The notes: generated by a model not told the origin, from the sequence alone. Positions 15,057-23,514 are shown, counted from the first letter of the stretch. The stretch: DNA of 64,000 nt from Rhodospirillaceae bacterium (GCA_947476695.1 CANJRD010000001.1:310001-374000), one strand, 5' to 3'. Program-made: numbers and translations.

Positions 15057-15926
15057 CTACAGCGCATTAATCGGCAGCTTCAGGTACGACACGCCGTTAT
15101 CTTCCGGCGGGGGCAATGCGCCCGCGCGGATGTTGACTTGAATTGACGGAAGGATGAGATGCGGCATGCCAAGCGTTTTGTCGCGGGCGGTACGCATCGC
15201 CACAAACGCGTCTTCGCTGATACCGTCACGAACATGAATGTTGTTCCGACGCTGTTCTTCGACCGTGCTTTCCCAGGCGAAGTCGGGGCGACCCGGCGCC
15301 TTGTAGTCGTGGCACGTGAAAATCCGCGTCGTCTCGGACAGCGCTAAAATCTGACGCATCGAGCGGTAGAGCGTTCGCGCATCCCCTCCCGGGAAGTCGG
15401 CCCGCGCGCTGCCGTAGTCCGGCATAAAAAGGGTATCACCGACAAAAGCAGCGTCTTGGACGAGGTATGTCAGGCAGGCCGGTGTGTGACCGGGCGTATG
15501 CATCACGACGGCTTTTAAATTACCGATATCCACCGTGTCGCCGCCCTTCAGCAATTTGTCGAACTGTGTGCCGTCGGGGGTGAACCCGGCCTTGAGGTTA
15601 AAGAGCTTGGCGAACGTCTTTTGCACCTCGGCAATATGGGCGCCGATGGCGAGCTTTCCGCCCACGACTGACTTGAGATACGCGCCCGCCGACAAATGAT
15701 CCGCATGGGCATGGGTTTCTAGAATCCATTCCACGCGCAGTCCTTGGTCGCGCACGTAAGCGACAACAAGGTCCGCCGAGGCCTGCGACGTGCGGCCAGA
15801 CGGAGCGTCAAAATCAAGAACCGGATCGATGATGGCACAGGCTTTTGTCGACGGATCGACAACAACATAGGTCACCGTGAACGTGGCCTTGTCGAAGAAT
15901 GGCTGGATATGCATGTCTGTTTCCAT
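15057..15926 (-). CDS. blh: Persulfide dioxygenase (ETHE1/Blh-like metallo-beta-lactamase fold)
   Basis: 289 aa. Metal motif ETHAHADHLSAG (~73), KLAIGAHI, HTPGHTPACL, AFVGDTLFMPDYGSARADFPGG and IFTCHDYK, the His/Asp set of the mononuclear-iron ETHE1 type rather than a dizinc hydrolase. It oxidises glutathione persulfide to sulfite. In Xylella, Agrobacterium and relatives, the same gene (blh) follows bigR and DUF395/YeeE genes, as here. With TauE downstream and YeeE halves upstream, it completes a sulfide-detoxification route. Start ATG at 15926; a second ATG lies four codons inside. Confidence 0.92.
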   Translation of the reverse strand: METDMHIQPFFDKATFTVTYVVVDPSTKACAIIDPVLDFDAPSGRTSQASADLVVAYVRDQGLRVEWILETHAHADHLSAGAYLKSVVGGKLAIGAHIAEVQKTFAKLFNLKAGFTPDGTQFDKLLKGGDTVDIGNLKAVVMHTPGHTPACLTYLVQDAAFVGDTLFMPDYGSARADFPGGDARTLYRSMRQILALSETTRIFTCHDYKAPGRPDFAWESTVEEQRRNNIHVRDGISEDAFVAMRTARDKTLGMPHLILPSIQVNIRAGALPPPEDNGVSYLKLPINAL

Positions 15927-15947
15927 CGAGATCTACTGCCTTACGAA

Positions 15948-16397
15948 CTAGACTGTGCCTTCGGCTTTCCATTTGAGGTGGGCGAGGAAGTTCGCGTTCT
16001 GACGCGCGAGCACCATTCCGGCCAGCATCGAGAGGACAAAGGCCATCGTTTCAGGATGACCAAAGCCGATACCGGCCAAGGCCGGTCCAGGACAGTAACC
16101 GCCCAATCCCCAACCGATGCCGAAAAGGCCGGCGCCGAGCAGAAGGGGGGGATCGATGTCTCGCCGGGTCGGCAAGGTAAATCGCGGCTCAAATAAAGGC
16201 TGGCTGCGCCGCAGGACAGTGCCGTAGCCGACAGCTGTGACGATGACGCCCCCCAGCATTACGAATGCGAGGCTGGGGTCCCAGGCACCGGCGATATTGA
16301 GAAAGCCAACGACCTTGGCCGGATTGATCATGCCGGAGATCGATAGTCCCGCGCCAAAAAGAAGACCGGCGATCAAACCAGCGAGAATGCGCGACAT
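15948..16397 (-). CDS. YeeE/YedE half-transporter (PmpB-like)
   Basis: 149 aa, four hydrophobic segments: SRILAGLIAGLLFGAGLSIS, PSLAFVMLGGVIVTAVGYGT, DPPLLLGAGLFGIGWGLGGY with the conserved CPGPAL cysteine, and MAFVLSMLAGMVLA. In the thiosulfate transporter YeeE, cysteines in such motifs relay the sulfur substrate; here the family is split in two adjacent genes. Three bp after the partner gene, so tightly cotranscribed in the BigR operon. Probably imports or handles a sulfane-sulfur compound. GC and codon use as in neighbours. Confidence 0.88.
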   Translation of the reverse strand: MSRILAGLIAGLLFGAGLSISGMINPAKVVGFLNIAGAWDPSLAFVMLGGVIVTAVGYGTVLRRSQPLFEPRFTLPTRRDIDPPLLLGAGLFGIGWGLGGYCPGPALAGIGFGHPETMAFVLSMLAGMVLARQNANFLAHLKWKAEGTV

Positions 16398-16400
16398 GAT

Positions 16401-16835
16401 CTAGCCTCCCGCAATCAGATGTTGGGTTACGAAGGTCGTTGCAATGCCGGCGGCCATGAACACGACCGTTGCAATGATTGACCGCGGCGACAGCCGAGCA
16501 ACGCCGCAAATGCCGTGACCACTTGTGCAGCCGTTGCCCAGGACCGTGCCAAAGCCCACCAACAGGCCGGCGAGAAGCGTGAGAGGCAGCGGCACCACGA
16601 AGGAAATGTCGGGACGATCGCCGCTTAACAGCATGAGCATAAGCGGGGCGGCGACGAGCCCGACGATGAAGGCGATGCGCCAACCGCGATCAGGCGCTTT
16701 GTCCGAGAACGACAGCAATCCCGCGGTAATGCCGCTGATGCCGGCGATGCGCCCATTCAGCAACAAGAGAGCGACGGCGGATAAGCCGATCAAGATGCCA
16801 CCCAGCAATGACGCGAGCGGTGTGAAGGTGTTCAT
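16401..16835 (-). CDS. YeeE/YedE half-transporter (PmpA-like)
   Basis: 144 aa with four hydrophobic helices and the signature VLGNGCTSGHGICGVARLS (two cysteines) near residue 100, the other conserved half of YeeE/YedE sulfur transporters. Paired with the gene 3 bp downstream. First gene after the regulator, whose stop lies 15 bp upstream of it. Location: inner membrane. Role by family and context: passage of sulfide-derived sulfur species under BigR control. Confidence 0.88.
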   Translation of the reverse strand: MNTFTPLASLLGGILIGLSAVALLLLNGRIAGISGITAGLLSFSDKAPDRGWRIAFIVGLVAAPLMLMLLSGDRPDISFVVPLPLTLLAGLLVGFGTVLGNGCTSGHGICGVARLSPRSIIATVVFMAAGIATTFVTQHLIAGG

Positions 16836-16850
16836 GCGCGCCTCCCTGGC

Positions 16851-17150
16851 CTAGGCCTGCTTACAGTACGTCGCGTATAAGAAGCCGATCAGCGATTTAA
16901 GGTCGCTCCGCGCGATACTGTAGAAAATCGTCCGTCCGTCGCGCCGCGTCTTCACCAATCCATCCTTGCGCAGCAAGCTCAACTGCTGGGAGACCGCCGC
17001 TTCCCTCGCCCCAAGACGTTGCGCGAGATCACCCACCGCTCGCTCCTGTTCCACGAGCTGGCACAAGATCAGCAGGCGCTTCGCATGCGAGAGGCTTTTC
17101 AGCAGGGCGCTGACCGCGCTTGCCTTCTTCTGCATCATCTTCATATTCAT
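16851..17150 (-). CDS. bigR: ArsR-family persulfide sensor BigR/SqrR-like
   Basis: About 99 aa if it starts at the ATG at 17150; ATGs at 17144, 17138 and 17135 are also in frame. ArsR winged helix: VSALLKSLSHAKRLLILCQL, AVGDLAQRLGAREAAVSQQL, LLRKDGLVKTRRDGRTIFYS and the C-terminal LYATYCKQA. Two cysteines, C30 and C96 in this numbering, match the pair that forms a (per)sulfide cross-link in BigR/SqrR/YgaV and releases DNA. The gene heads the sulfide operon; its promoter -10 lies in a perfect palindrome (17149-17172), so it should repress itself and the operon. If transcription starts ~17151 the mRNA may be nearly leaderless. Confidence 0.9.
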   Translation of the reverse strand: MNMKMMQKKASAVSALLKSLSHAKRLLILCQLVEQERAVGDLAQRLGAREAAVSQQLSLLRKDGLVKTRRDGRTIFYSIARSDLKSLIGFLYATYCKQA

Positions 17151-17186
17151 ATATTCATATATATGAATATATTTGACGAAAGTCAA
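17149..17186 (-). promoter_or_regulatory. BigR operator and promoter
   Basis: A 24-bp perfect palindrome at 17149-17172 (each half ATATATTCATAT or its complement) with further copies of TCATAT alongside. Minus-strand promoter: TTGACT (+ 17181-17186), 17-bp spacer, TATATA (+ 17158-17163). The -10 is fully inside the palindrome, as expected for repression by BigR. Confidence 0.8.
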
Positions 17187-17372
17187 CCCTTCGCTCAGCC
17201 CCTTTGGGACATGCTGCTTTGCCGAAACCGTCCTCCCATTTTCGGGGTCGAAGGAAGGAGTTAAGGGTAAGAGTGATTGCCGGCATCCGGGGCGGCGACG
17301 CCTACGGCGTCTTGAGGTTCCACCGCCGGCGCGTAATTATGCGGCGTCGCGTATCAATCAGAGGGAGCAGTC

Positions 17373-17477
17373 ATGGCCAAAGGTCAGCAAAAAAAGGAAA
17401 AGCCCAAGAAGAAGCCCGCACAAGAGGCGGCGGCCAAGCCAAAGTCGGCCTACGCTCAGGAAATGCGGAAGAAATAG
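17373..17477 (+). CDS. Tiny lysine-rich protein (34 aa)
   Basis: ATG at 17373 with GGGAG upstream, stop TAG at 17475. Product begins MAKGQQKKEKPKKKP and ends YAQEMRKK; nearly half the residues are Lys, Gln or Ala. It resembles short basic MAKGQ-type proteins widely annotated as hypothetical in proteobacteria. A 12-bp stem hairpin follows 16 bp after the stop. Function unknown; nucleic-acid binding would fit the charge. Stand-alone gene with its own upstream region of ~200 bp. Confidence 0.6.
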   Translation: MAKGQQKKEKPKKKPAQEAAAKPKSAYAQEMRKK

Positions 17478-17492
17478 CGGTCGCACATCCAG

Positions 17493-17520
17493 GAGCCCTG
17501 TGGCTTTTGCCACAGGGCTC
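17493..17520 (+). terminator. Hairpin after the small basic gene
   Basis: Perfect 12-bp stem GAGCCCTGTGGC (17493-17504) with its complement at 17509-17520, loop TTTT. No T-run follows, so termination strength is uncertain. Confidence 0.55.
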
Positions 17521-17640
17521 ACCCTTCAGGCCAAGCCCCCGTTCGGATGGGGCTTCATCCCCGCGGGCTGAGAAGGCTGTGAATACCCCACATAGGGGAT
17601 TCGGATCTGACGATGGGGCTGCTGTCGGGAGAGAGGGTGA

Positions 17641-18525
17641 ATGAGCGGGTTTCGTCTGACGCGGCGCGCGTCGTTAGCGCTGGGGGCCGCGTCTTCCTTT
17701 GGCCCCTCTTCGGCCTACGCGCAAAAGCTCGATCTCGACGACCCCAAAGCGGCGGGACGTATTCGGGCCAAGATCATGGGATCGGCGGCCGAGGAGGCGG
17801 TGCATACCTTCATGAGGCTGCACTTCTATGCCTACCGTCACGACGGCAATCTTATCCCGCTTTATACGATGAATAATCTGAACGTCCGGCGCTGGTCACC
17901 GCAGCCGGACGGTGGCTTCAAGGCCAAGGTGTTCGAGTGTGGCGTCTATTCCAAATTCGACACGACCGAGCCGATCGAGTTCTGGGAGAACCCCTTCAGC
18001 GGCGAGAAGATCAAGACGTGGCCCCTGCTTTCCGGACCGCTCAACCTCGCCATCGCCGCCGACGGCAACGTCACGACGGGCGCGGAAGCCACCGTGAAGC
18101 CGCAACCCCAGAATTTCGAGGTCATCGGCGATAACGTCTTCATGCCGCAGGCTTCGGCGTTCTCGCTTCCGCATCCCTTCCCGGCGCAGGAATGGCCGAA
18201 GGAAAACTCGGGCGAGAGAAGCTTTCGCGATTCGCACTATGTCTATATCGCCAAAGCGGCCGACGTGGCCAATGCGGCCCTGAGCAACGTGCCGTCGGTG
18301 GTGCAATTGCAGAACCTCGTCAGCTGGGCCTACTGGTTGCGTATGGGGCAGATCCCCGGGCGCACGTGGGGCCGTGGCTTCGGCGCCAAGCTGACGTCTC
18401 TCGACGCGTTGCCGCGCTGGGTGCGCGTCGATATGGAAAAGAAGACGCCGAAGATTTTCGACACCGCCCATTGGACTGAATTCGTCAATGAGGTCGCGGA
18501 ATACAAAGCGTCGCACAGGCCTTGA
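17641..18525 (+). CDS. DUF1838 family exported protein
   Basis: 294 aa, ATG at 17641 with GGGAGAGAGGG upstream. Tat-like N-terminus LTRRASLALGAA, cleavage near AYA-QK. The rest follows DUF1838: VHTFMRLHFYAYRHDGNLIP, LYTMNNLNVRRWSPQPDGGF, VYSKFDTTEPIEFWENPFSG, KTWPLLSGPLNLAI, and QLQNLVSWAYWLRMGQIPGR. No recognised active site; the family is of unknown function and often clusters with oxidative or steroid-type metabolism genes, which is not the case here. Followed by a TPR-methyltransferase gene after 20 bp, so probably cotranscribed. Confidence 0.8.
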   Translation: MSGFRLTRRASLALGAASSFGPSSAYAQKLDLDDPKAAGRIRAKIMGSAAEEAVHTFMRLHFYAYRHDGNLIPLYTMNNLNVRRWSPQPDGGFKAKVFECGVYSKFDTTEPIEFWENPFSGEKIKTWPLLSGPLNLAIAADGNVTTGAEATVKPQPQNFEVIGDNVFMPQASAFSLPHPFPAQEWPKENSGERSFRDSHYVYIAKAADVANAALSNVPSVVQLQNLVSWAYWLRMGQIPGRTWGRGFGAKLTSLDALPRWVRVDMEKKTPKIFDTAHWTEFVNEVAEYKASHRP

Positions 18526-18545
18526 GGACTGGGTGAACCATCAGG

Positions 18546-19682
18546 GTGTCAGAACGATCGGCGGAACCTGGCGTGTCTAAATCGCTTTCCGGTGAAGCAC
18601 AGCGTGTGTTCGACGATGGCGTCGTCGCCTATCGGCGTGGCGACATGACGCGTGCGGTCGCCCTGCTCACGCAAGCCTCCAGCCTCGCGCCGGACAGCGC
18701 CGAGGTCCATTTCCGCCTGGGCATGGCGCTATTCAACAGCGGTCAGGTCAAGCAGGCTTTCGCCGCCTTTCAACGCGCGTATACGCTCGACCCCGAACTC
18801 ACCGACGCGCAACAGAATGCCGCCGCAGCGTTGCAGCAATTGGGCCGCACGGGCGAAGCGCGAAAAATCTTCCAACAAATTCTGATGCGCCAGCCGCGCA
18901 ACGAGATGGCCTGGGTGGGACTGGCCGACGGTTATCGTGCCGAGGGGAATCAAAGCGAAGTCGCGGCTGCGTTGACGAAGGCGCTTGAGATCAACCCCGC
19001 CAACGCCGCGACCCGGCACATGCTGAACGCCGCCACGGGACAATCGCCGGCGCAAGCCGAGCGCGGTTACGTCGCCGACCTCTTCGATCTCTACGCGCCG
19101 TTCTTCGACACCCATCTGGTGGAGAAGCTGCACTACGTCGCGCCGCGGGAAGTTATTCAACTGCTGACGTCACTTTATCCAGCGGAGCGCTTCGGCGCGG
19201 CGCTGGACCTGGGCTGCGGCACCGGCCTGCTGGGGGTGCAGCTGAGCGAGACGTACCGCCTGTCCCCACTGATCGGCATCGACCTGTCGGCAAACATGGT
19301 CAAGGCGGCCGACAAGCGCGGTGTTTATACGCAAACCCGCCGAGCGGACATTCTCGATTACCTCCACGCGCCCGGCCCGACCTTCGACCTGATCACGGCT
19401 ACCGACGTTTTCATCTATGTCGGCGATCTGACACGGGTCTTGAGCGCTTGCGCGACACGGCTATCCCTGGAAGGCGTGGTGGCCTTCACGGTGGAGCAGA
19501 TCGACGGCAATGGATTTTCGCTGCGGCCCAACGGCCGCTATGGCCACGGGCGCGCCTATGTCGAAGGCGCCGCGGCGGCTGCGGGATTCAGGATCGCGCG
19601 GATGCACGAGGCACCGCTCCGCAAACACGCGGCCGCGCCCGAGATGGGCTTGTACTTCGTGCTCGAGAAAAATGCCGCTTAG
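18546..19682 (+). CDS. TPR-domain class I SAM methyltransferase
   Basis: 378 aa, GTG start. Residues ~15-160 form four TPR units (EVHFRLGMALFNSGQVKQAF and similar). The C-terminal methyltransferase has motif I ALDLGCGTGLLGVQLSE (~220), IGIDLSANMVKAADKRGVY, a ILDYLHAP motif II region, and FDLITATDVFIYVGDL. It opens with YVADLFDLYAPFFDTHLVEK, typical of this family of TPR-linked methyltransferases that act on small molecules or proteins; the TPRs probably bind the acceptor. The substrate cannot be told from sequence. Cytoplasmic. It is 20 bp after DUF1838. Confidence 0.85.
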   Translation: MSERSAEPGVSKSLSGEAQRVFDDGVVAYRRGDMTRAVALLTQASSLAPDSAEVHFRLGMALFNSGQVKQAFAAFQRAYTLDPELTDAQQNAAAALQQLGRTGEARKIFQQILMRQPRNEMAWVGLADGYRAEGNQSEVAAALTKALEINPANAATRHMLNAATGQSPAQAERGYVADLFDLYAPFFDTHLVEKLHYVAPREVIQLLTSLYPAERFGAALDLGCGTGLLGVQLSETYRLSPLIGIDLSANMVKAADKRGVYTQTRRADILDYLHAPGPTFDLITATDVFIYVGDLTRVLSACATRLSLEGVVAFTVEQIDGNGFSLRPNGRYGHGRAYVEGAAAAAGFRIARMHEAPLRKHAAAPEMGLYFVLEKNAA

Positions 19683-19804
19683 AGGGCTATACGCGCTAGA
19701 CAACGGGGGGCCCAGAGGCGACAACGGTTGAAAGCGTACATTGATTCGAATGACCGTTCGGCGCGGCAGGCTTGTGGGCCCGCGCCGCGCAGAGGACCTA
19801 TACC

Positions 19805-20011
19805 ATGGCGAAAAAAGCTGACGTTCTGACTGCCGCCGCGCTTCTCGTGAAAGAACACGGCGAGGATGCCTGGCTTGAGGCCAGCTCGAAGGCCTCCGAT
19901 CACAAAGCCGCGGGTGACATCGCGGCCAGCCAGTTCTGGGCCCATGTCGCAGACGCGATCGCGGCGCTTTCCGGGCAGGAAGCCCCGGGTGTGCCGTCTT
20001 ATAAGCAGTAG
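19805..20011 (+). CDS. Small conserved helical protein (68 aa)
   Basis: ATG at 19805 with AGAGGA upstream; the in-frame extension to 19772 lacks a ribosome site. Sequence MAKKADVLTAAALLVKEHGE, then DAWLEASSKASDHKAAGDIA and SQFWAHVADAIAALSG. It reads as two amphipathic helices, the pattern of short 'hypothetical' alphaproteobacterial proteins that begin with an ALLIxxHG segment. No cysteine, no membrane helix. Stand-alone between the methyltransferase and an antiporter gene. Function unknown. Confidence 0.65.
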   Translation: MAKKADVLTAAALLVKEHGEDAWLEASSKASDHKAAGDIAASQFWAHVADAIAALSGQEAPGVPSYKQ

Positions 20012-20107
20012 GCCGAACGCGCATTCCATCTGCGCCGAGTGGCCTAGTCCGGCGTATCCGCCTTTTCGCTTCTGAACCGGCGGGACGCCGGTGAAGTTAG
20101 GAAGCGA

Positions 20108-21907
20108 ATGGCACACGGCCTCGTCGCCACAATCGTCCTCAGTCTGGTGCTCGCGTTTGCCGCCGGCTTTGTCGCGCACAAACTGCGGCTGCCGCCGCTG
20201 GTCGGCTATCTGGTTGCCGGCGTAGCGCTGGGACCATTCACGCCGGGATTCGTGGGCGATCGCGATCTTGTCGGCGAGCTGGCGGAAATCGGCGTCTTTC
20301 TTCTGATGTTTGGCGTCGGTCTGCATTTCTCGATCCGGGATTTGATGAACGTGCGCGCCGTCGCCATCCCGGCGGCCCTGGCCCAGATGGTGGTCGCCAC
20401 CGCGGCGGGCGCAGGACTGGCTTCGGCCTGGGGATGGTCGTTGGGCGGCAGCCTGGTCTTCGGCCTGGCGTTATCGGTGGCCAGTACCGTGGTGGCGCTG
20501 CGCGCGCTGGAAGATCGCAATACGCTTGATTCCATCAACGGGCAGATCGCCATCGGCACACTGATCGTGCAGGACCTGGCCATGGTGTTGGTGCTGGTGC
20601 TGCTGCCGGCGTTCGGCGGGGGCTCTGCCGCGCCGAGCGGCGCGGCGCTTGCGGCCAATCTGGGGATCACGCTGGTGAAGGTCGGCGCGTTCCTCGCGTT
20701 GGTGCTGGTTGTCGGCACACGCGTAGTGCCGTGGATCCTGGAACGGGTGACGCGCACGGGCTCGCGCGAACTTTTCACCTTGTCGGTGCTGGCGACCGCC
20801 CTTGGCATCGCCTTCGGATCGGCGGAGCTGTTCGGCGTGTCGTTCGCCCTGGGCGCGTTCTTTGCCGGCGTCGTCTTGAGCGAGACCGATTTCAGTTATC
20901 AGGCCGCGGCGGATTCCTTGCCATTGCAGGATGCCTTCGCGGTGCTGTTCTTCGTGTCGATCGGCATGCTGTTCGATCCCACCGTGATCGTGCGCGAGCC
21001 GGTGGCGGTGATCGCGACGGTCATCGTGATCATGGGACTCAAATCGGTTGCGGCCTTTGGCACGGTCCTTGCGCTCGGTTACGCGGCGCCGACCGCTCTG
21101 ACGGTGACGGCGAGCCTGGCGCAGATCGGCGAATTCTCGTTCATCCTGGCGGGACTCGGCATCACGCACGGCATGTTGCAGCCGGAAGGTCGCGACCTGA
21201 TCCTCGCCGGCGCGCTTCTGTCCATCACGCTCAACCCGCTTCTGTTCGCCGCGTTGACGCGCCTGGGCGGCTGGCTGAAGGCGCATCCGAACGTAGCGGC
21301 GCGTCTGGAACGCCGCAGCGAGGAGCCGCTGTCGACCTTGTCGACGGCCGAAGATGAAGGCGCGACCGACCATGCCGTCATCGTCGGTTACGGACGCGTC
21401 GGCGGCGTGATCGGAAAGGGCCTGCGCGCCGAAGGTTTGCCCATCATCGTGGTCGAGCAGGATCGCCGCCGCGTCGAGGCGTTGCGGTCACGCGGCCATG
21501 CCGCCGTCTATGGCGATGCCACCACGCCCGGCGTACTGAAGGCCGCGCGGACGGACCGCGCGCGTCTCATCATCATCGCCACGCCGGAGGGTTTCCAAAC
21601 CCGCCGTATCATTATTTTGGCGCGCGAGTTGAACCCGGCGATTGAGATTGCGGTGCGCACACACAGCGAGCTCGAGGTCAGCTATCTCGAAAAGCAACGT
21701 GTCGGCCTGGCCGTCATGGGTGAGCGCGAACTGGCGTTCGGTCTTCTCGAATTCGCCCTGCGCACGCTGGGAATGTCGGAGGATCGCGCGCGCGTGGCCG
21801 TGCATCGTTTGCGCGTGTCCGGCGATGGCGGTGCCTTCGAACGTCGCCCCGATCCTACGCCGGAGCTTAAGCCGCGCGAGGCAACCGATCCCCACGACGA
21901 CGGCTGA
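20108..21907 (+). CDS. KefB/YbaL-type monovalent cation:proton antiporter with RCK domain
   Basis: 599 aa. N-terminal ~390 residues are a CPA2 transporter with about 12 hydrophobic helices (start VATIVLSLVLAFAAGFVAHK, LPPLVGYLVAGVALGPFTPG, and AEIGVFLLMFGVGLHFSIRD, which is the classic Kef motif; SVASTVVALRALEDR; AQIGEFSFILAGLG). Residues ~420-540 are a TrkA-N/RCK domain: HAVIVGYGRVGGVIGKGL with the GxGxxG nucleotide site. Family members exchange K+ (or Na+) for H+ and are gated by nucleotide or glutathione adducts; the RCK here suggests NAD(H)-type control. Inner membrane. ATG at 20108 with AGGA. Confidence 0.92.
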   Translation: MAHGLVATIVLSLVLAFAAGFVAHKLRLPPLVGYLVAGVALGPFTPGFVGDRDLVGELAEIGVFLLMFGVGLHFSIRDLMNVRAVAIPAALAQMVVATAAGAGLASAWGWSLGGSLVFGLALSVASTVVALRALEDRNTLDSINGQIAIGTLIVQDLAMVLVLVLLPAFGGGSAAPSGAALAANLGITLVKVGAFLALVLVVGTRVVPWILERVTRTGSRELFTLSVLATALGIAFGSAELFGVSFALGAFFAGVVLSETDFSYQAAADSLPLQDAFAVLFFVSIGMLFDPTVIVREPVAVIATVIVIMGLKSVAAFGTVLALGYAAPTALTVTASLAQIGEFSFILAGLGITHGMLQPEGRDLILAGALLSITLNPLLFAALTRLGGWLKAHPNVAARLERRSEEPLSTLSTAEDEGATDHAVIVGYGRVGGVIGKGLRAEGLPIIVVEQDRRRVEALRSRGHAAVYGDATTPGVLKAARTDRARLIIIATPEGFQTRRIIILARELNPAIEIAVRTHSELEVSYLEKQRVGLAVMGERELAFGLLEFALRTLGMSEDRARVAVHRLRVSGDGGAFERRPDPTPELKPREATDPHDDG

Positions 21908-21918
21908 GTGTCCGGGCG

Positions 21919-23217
21919 CTACTTGGGCGTCGCCATCTCGTCGATCAGGAAGCCCTGGAAATTGCGGATGCCGAATTCCTGGGCGATATCGAACGCTGCG
22001 GGATCGTCGACACGGCTCATCACCAATGTCACGCCGCGATCGAGGTTCTTCTTCACGAACTCCCGATGCGTTTGCGAGATGTTCTTCAGATCGCCCTTCC
22101 AGTGAAGCTTGGCGATGGTGTGGCCGACACCGTCGAGATCGAGCGCCCCGATGGTGTCGGGGAAGATCTGGTCCACGGCGATCTTGCCGCCGTGAGCGAA
22201 AATCAGTTCGCGGGCCTTTTTGAACTCTTCCGGATAGGAGCCGATCATCGGCTGGGGAATCTCGAATGTCAGCAAATCCAGCGGCGTCGTCTTCAGCACG
22301 GTGTCGAAGGTCTTGCTGAGGATGGAGTGCACATTGAGGTTGATCGAACTGGGCAGGCCATCTTTGGGCAGATGGGCCAGCGAACGCAGCATCAACTGAT
22401 CGAGCATATGGGTCAGCGACTGGAAAGCCCGCGTGGACCCGCGCATCTCGACGCCCGGGAAGAACGACGTGCGCAACTGTTCGATGCTGACGAAGAACTC
22501 GCGCATCATCGGCGTCATCGGCTGGGCTTGCCCCTGCAGTGTGATCACCTGATGGCGGACGTATCTGTCGACGAATTCCTGCGGCCCCATCTCTTTGAAG
22601 GCCAGACCGACGGCGCGGATATCTTCTTCTGTTAAGCCGCGAGCGAAGGCCCGCTTACTGCGCGCTGCACCGCGGCGGCGATCGGTGATGTCTTCCTCGA
22701 ACAGCGGCAACGGCTCGAGGTCGTCGTCGTCAATGGGCAACGGGCCTGCGGCCGCGACCTCAGGCTCCGCTGTGGGATCGTTGCCTTCGGGCCATTCGAC
22801 ATACAGCGACTTCTTCGGGAGCTTCTGAGCGAATTCCAGGCTCATCTTCGTCATGAAGCGCTGGAAGACTTCCGGGGCCAGCGTTCCCGTGCCGCCATCC
22901 TCGGTGCGATAAACACCGGCCACCGCACCGCTGAGATTTTCACGCTTCGTCGCGGCCGACACGGCATCGAGGGCCGCTTGCTGTTTGTGCGGCGCCAGTC
23001 GCGCGAACGCAGGTGGGAAGATCGCCACCACGAGATCCGATTCCGCGGCGCGCAGGTGCGCGACGCTGAAATTCGGTTGCGGCTTTCCACCGTCGGGATC
23101 GATCGCACGCAGGATCGACTTGCGTACGTTCTGCTTGTCGAGACCGACGATGTAGCCATTGACGCGCCAGCTGTCGGCGATCTGCGTCACCTGAGCGTCC
23201 TGCCTCTCCATGAGCAA
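21919..23217 (-). CDS. Degenerate EAL-domain protein, C-terminal 432 codons after an in-frame amber
   Basis: Open from 23217 to 21919, but the conserved reading continues upstream in the same frame to an ATG at 23514 across a TAG at 23347-23349. The first ~60 residues finish a receiver-like domain (ILLMERQDAQVTQIADSWRVN, GYIVGLDKQNVRKSILRAID). A charged linker follows, then an EAL-like fold: LTFEIPQPMIGSYPEEFKKA, KIAVDQIFPDTIGALDLDGV, AKLHWKGDL and IRNFQGFLIDE. The catalytic DDFG and AEGVE motifs are replaced (DQIF; MSRVD), so it cannot be an active c-di-GMP phosphodiesterase. Possible binding or scaffolding role. No good start near 23217, so expression of this part alone is doubtful. Confidence 0.7.
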   Translation of the reverse strand: MLMERQDAQVTQIADSWRVNGYIVGLDKQNVRKSILRAIDPDGGKPQPNFSVAHLRAAESDLVVAIFPPAFARLAPHKQQAALDAVSAATKRENLSGAVAGVYRTEDGGTGTLAPEVFQRFMTKMSLEFAQKLPKKSLYVEWPEGNDPTAEPEVAAAGPLPIDDDDLEPLPLFEEDITDRRRGAARSKRAFARGLTEEDIRAVGLAFKEMGPQEFVDRYVRHQVITLQGQAQPMTPMMREFFVSIEQLRTSFFPGVEMRGSTRAFQSLTHMLDQLMLRSLAHLPKDGLPSSINLNVHSILSKTFDTVLKTTPLDLLTFEIPQPMIGSYPEEFKKARELIFAHGGKIAVDQIFPDTIGALDLDGVGHTIAKLHWKGDLKNISQTHREFVKKNLDRGVTLVMSRVDDPAAFDIAQEFGIRNFQGFLIDEMATPK

Positions 23218-23346
23218 GATGAGCTTGGTGGTCTGCAGCGGCGGACCACCCCATCGACCCGAACGGAGGTGCGCAAGAAAGTCGAGGCCGGCGAGTTTGT
23301 CGGGCCGGTGGGCGCAGATGATGCAGTCGATCGGCGTGCGGCGGTC

Positions 23347-23514
23347 CTAAAGGACTCGCAAGGCGACCAACGGCGAATCAACGACGTGCGCGCGCGGCGC
23401 GCCTTCCGCCAGCAAGAAACGCCGCAGCGCGTCAGCGATCTGCGCTTCGGAATCGATGATCAGAAAACGCGTCTGGCTTATCGCCGACTTTTGGATTTGA
23501 GCGTCACTGGGCAT
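23347..23514 (-). pseudogene. N-terminal receiver-like fragment cut off by TAG
   Basis: ATG at 23514 opens MPSDAQIQKSAISQ, then TRFLIIDSEAQIADALRRFL, LAEGAPRAHVVDSPLVALRV and a leucine, then the TAG at 23347-23349, then DRRTPIDCIICAHRPDKLAG in the same frame. The first part has the beta1/alpha1 pattern of a response-regulator receiver; the Asp acceptor site after the stop is CIICAHRP, so the domain is a pseudo-receiver. A single C-to-T change (CAG to TAG) would explain the interruption. Confidence 0.65.
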
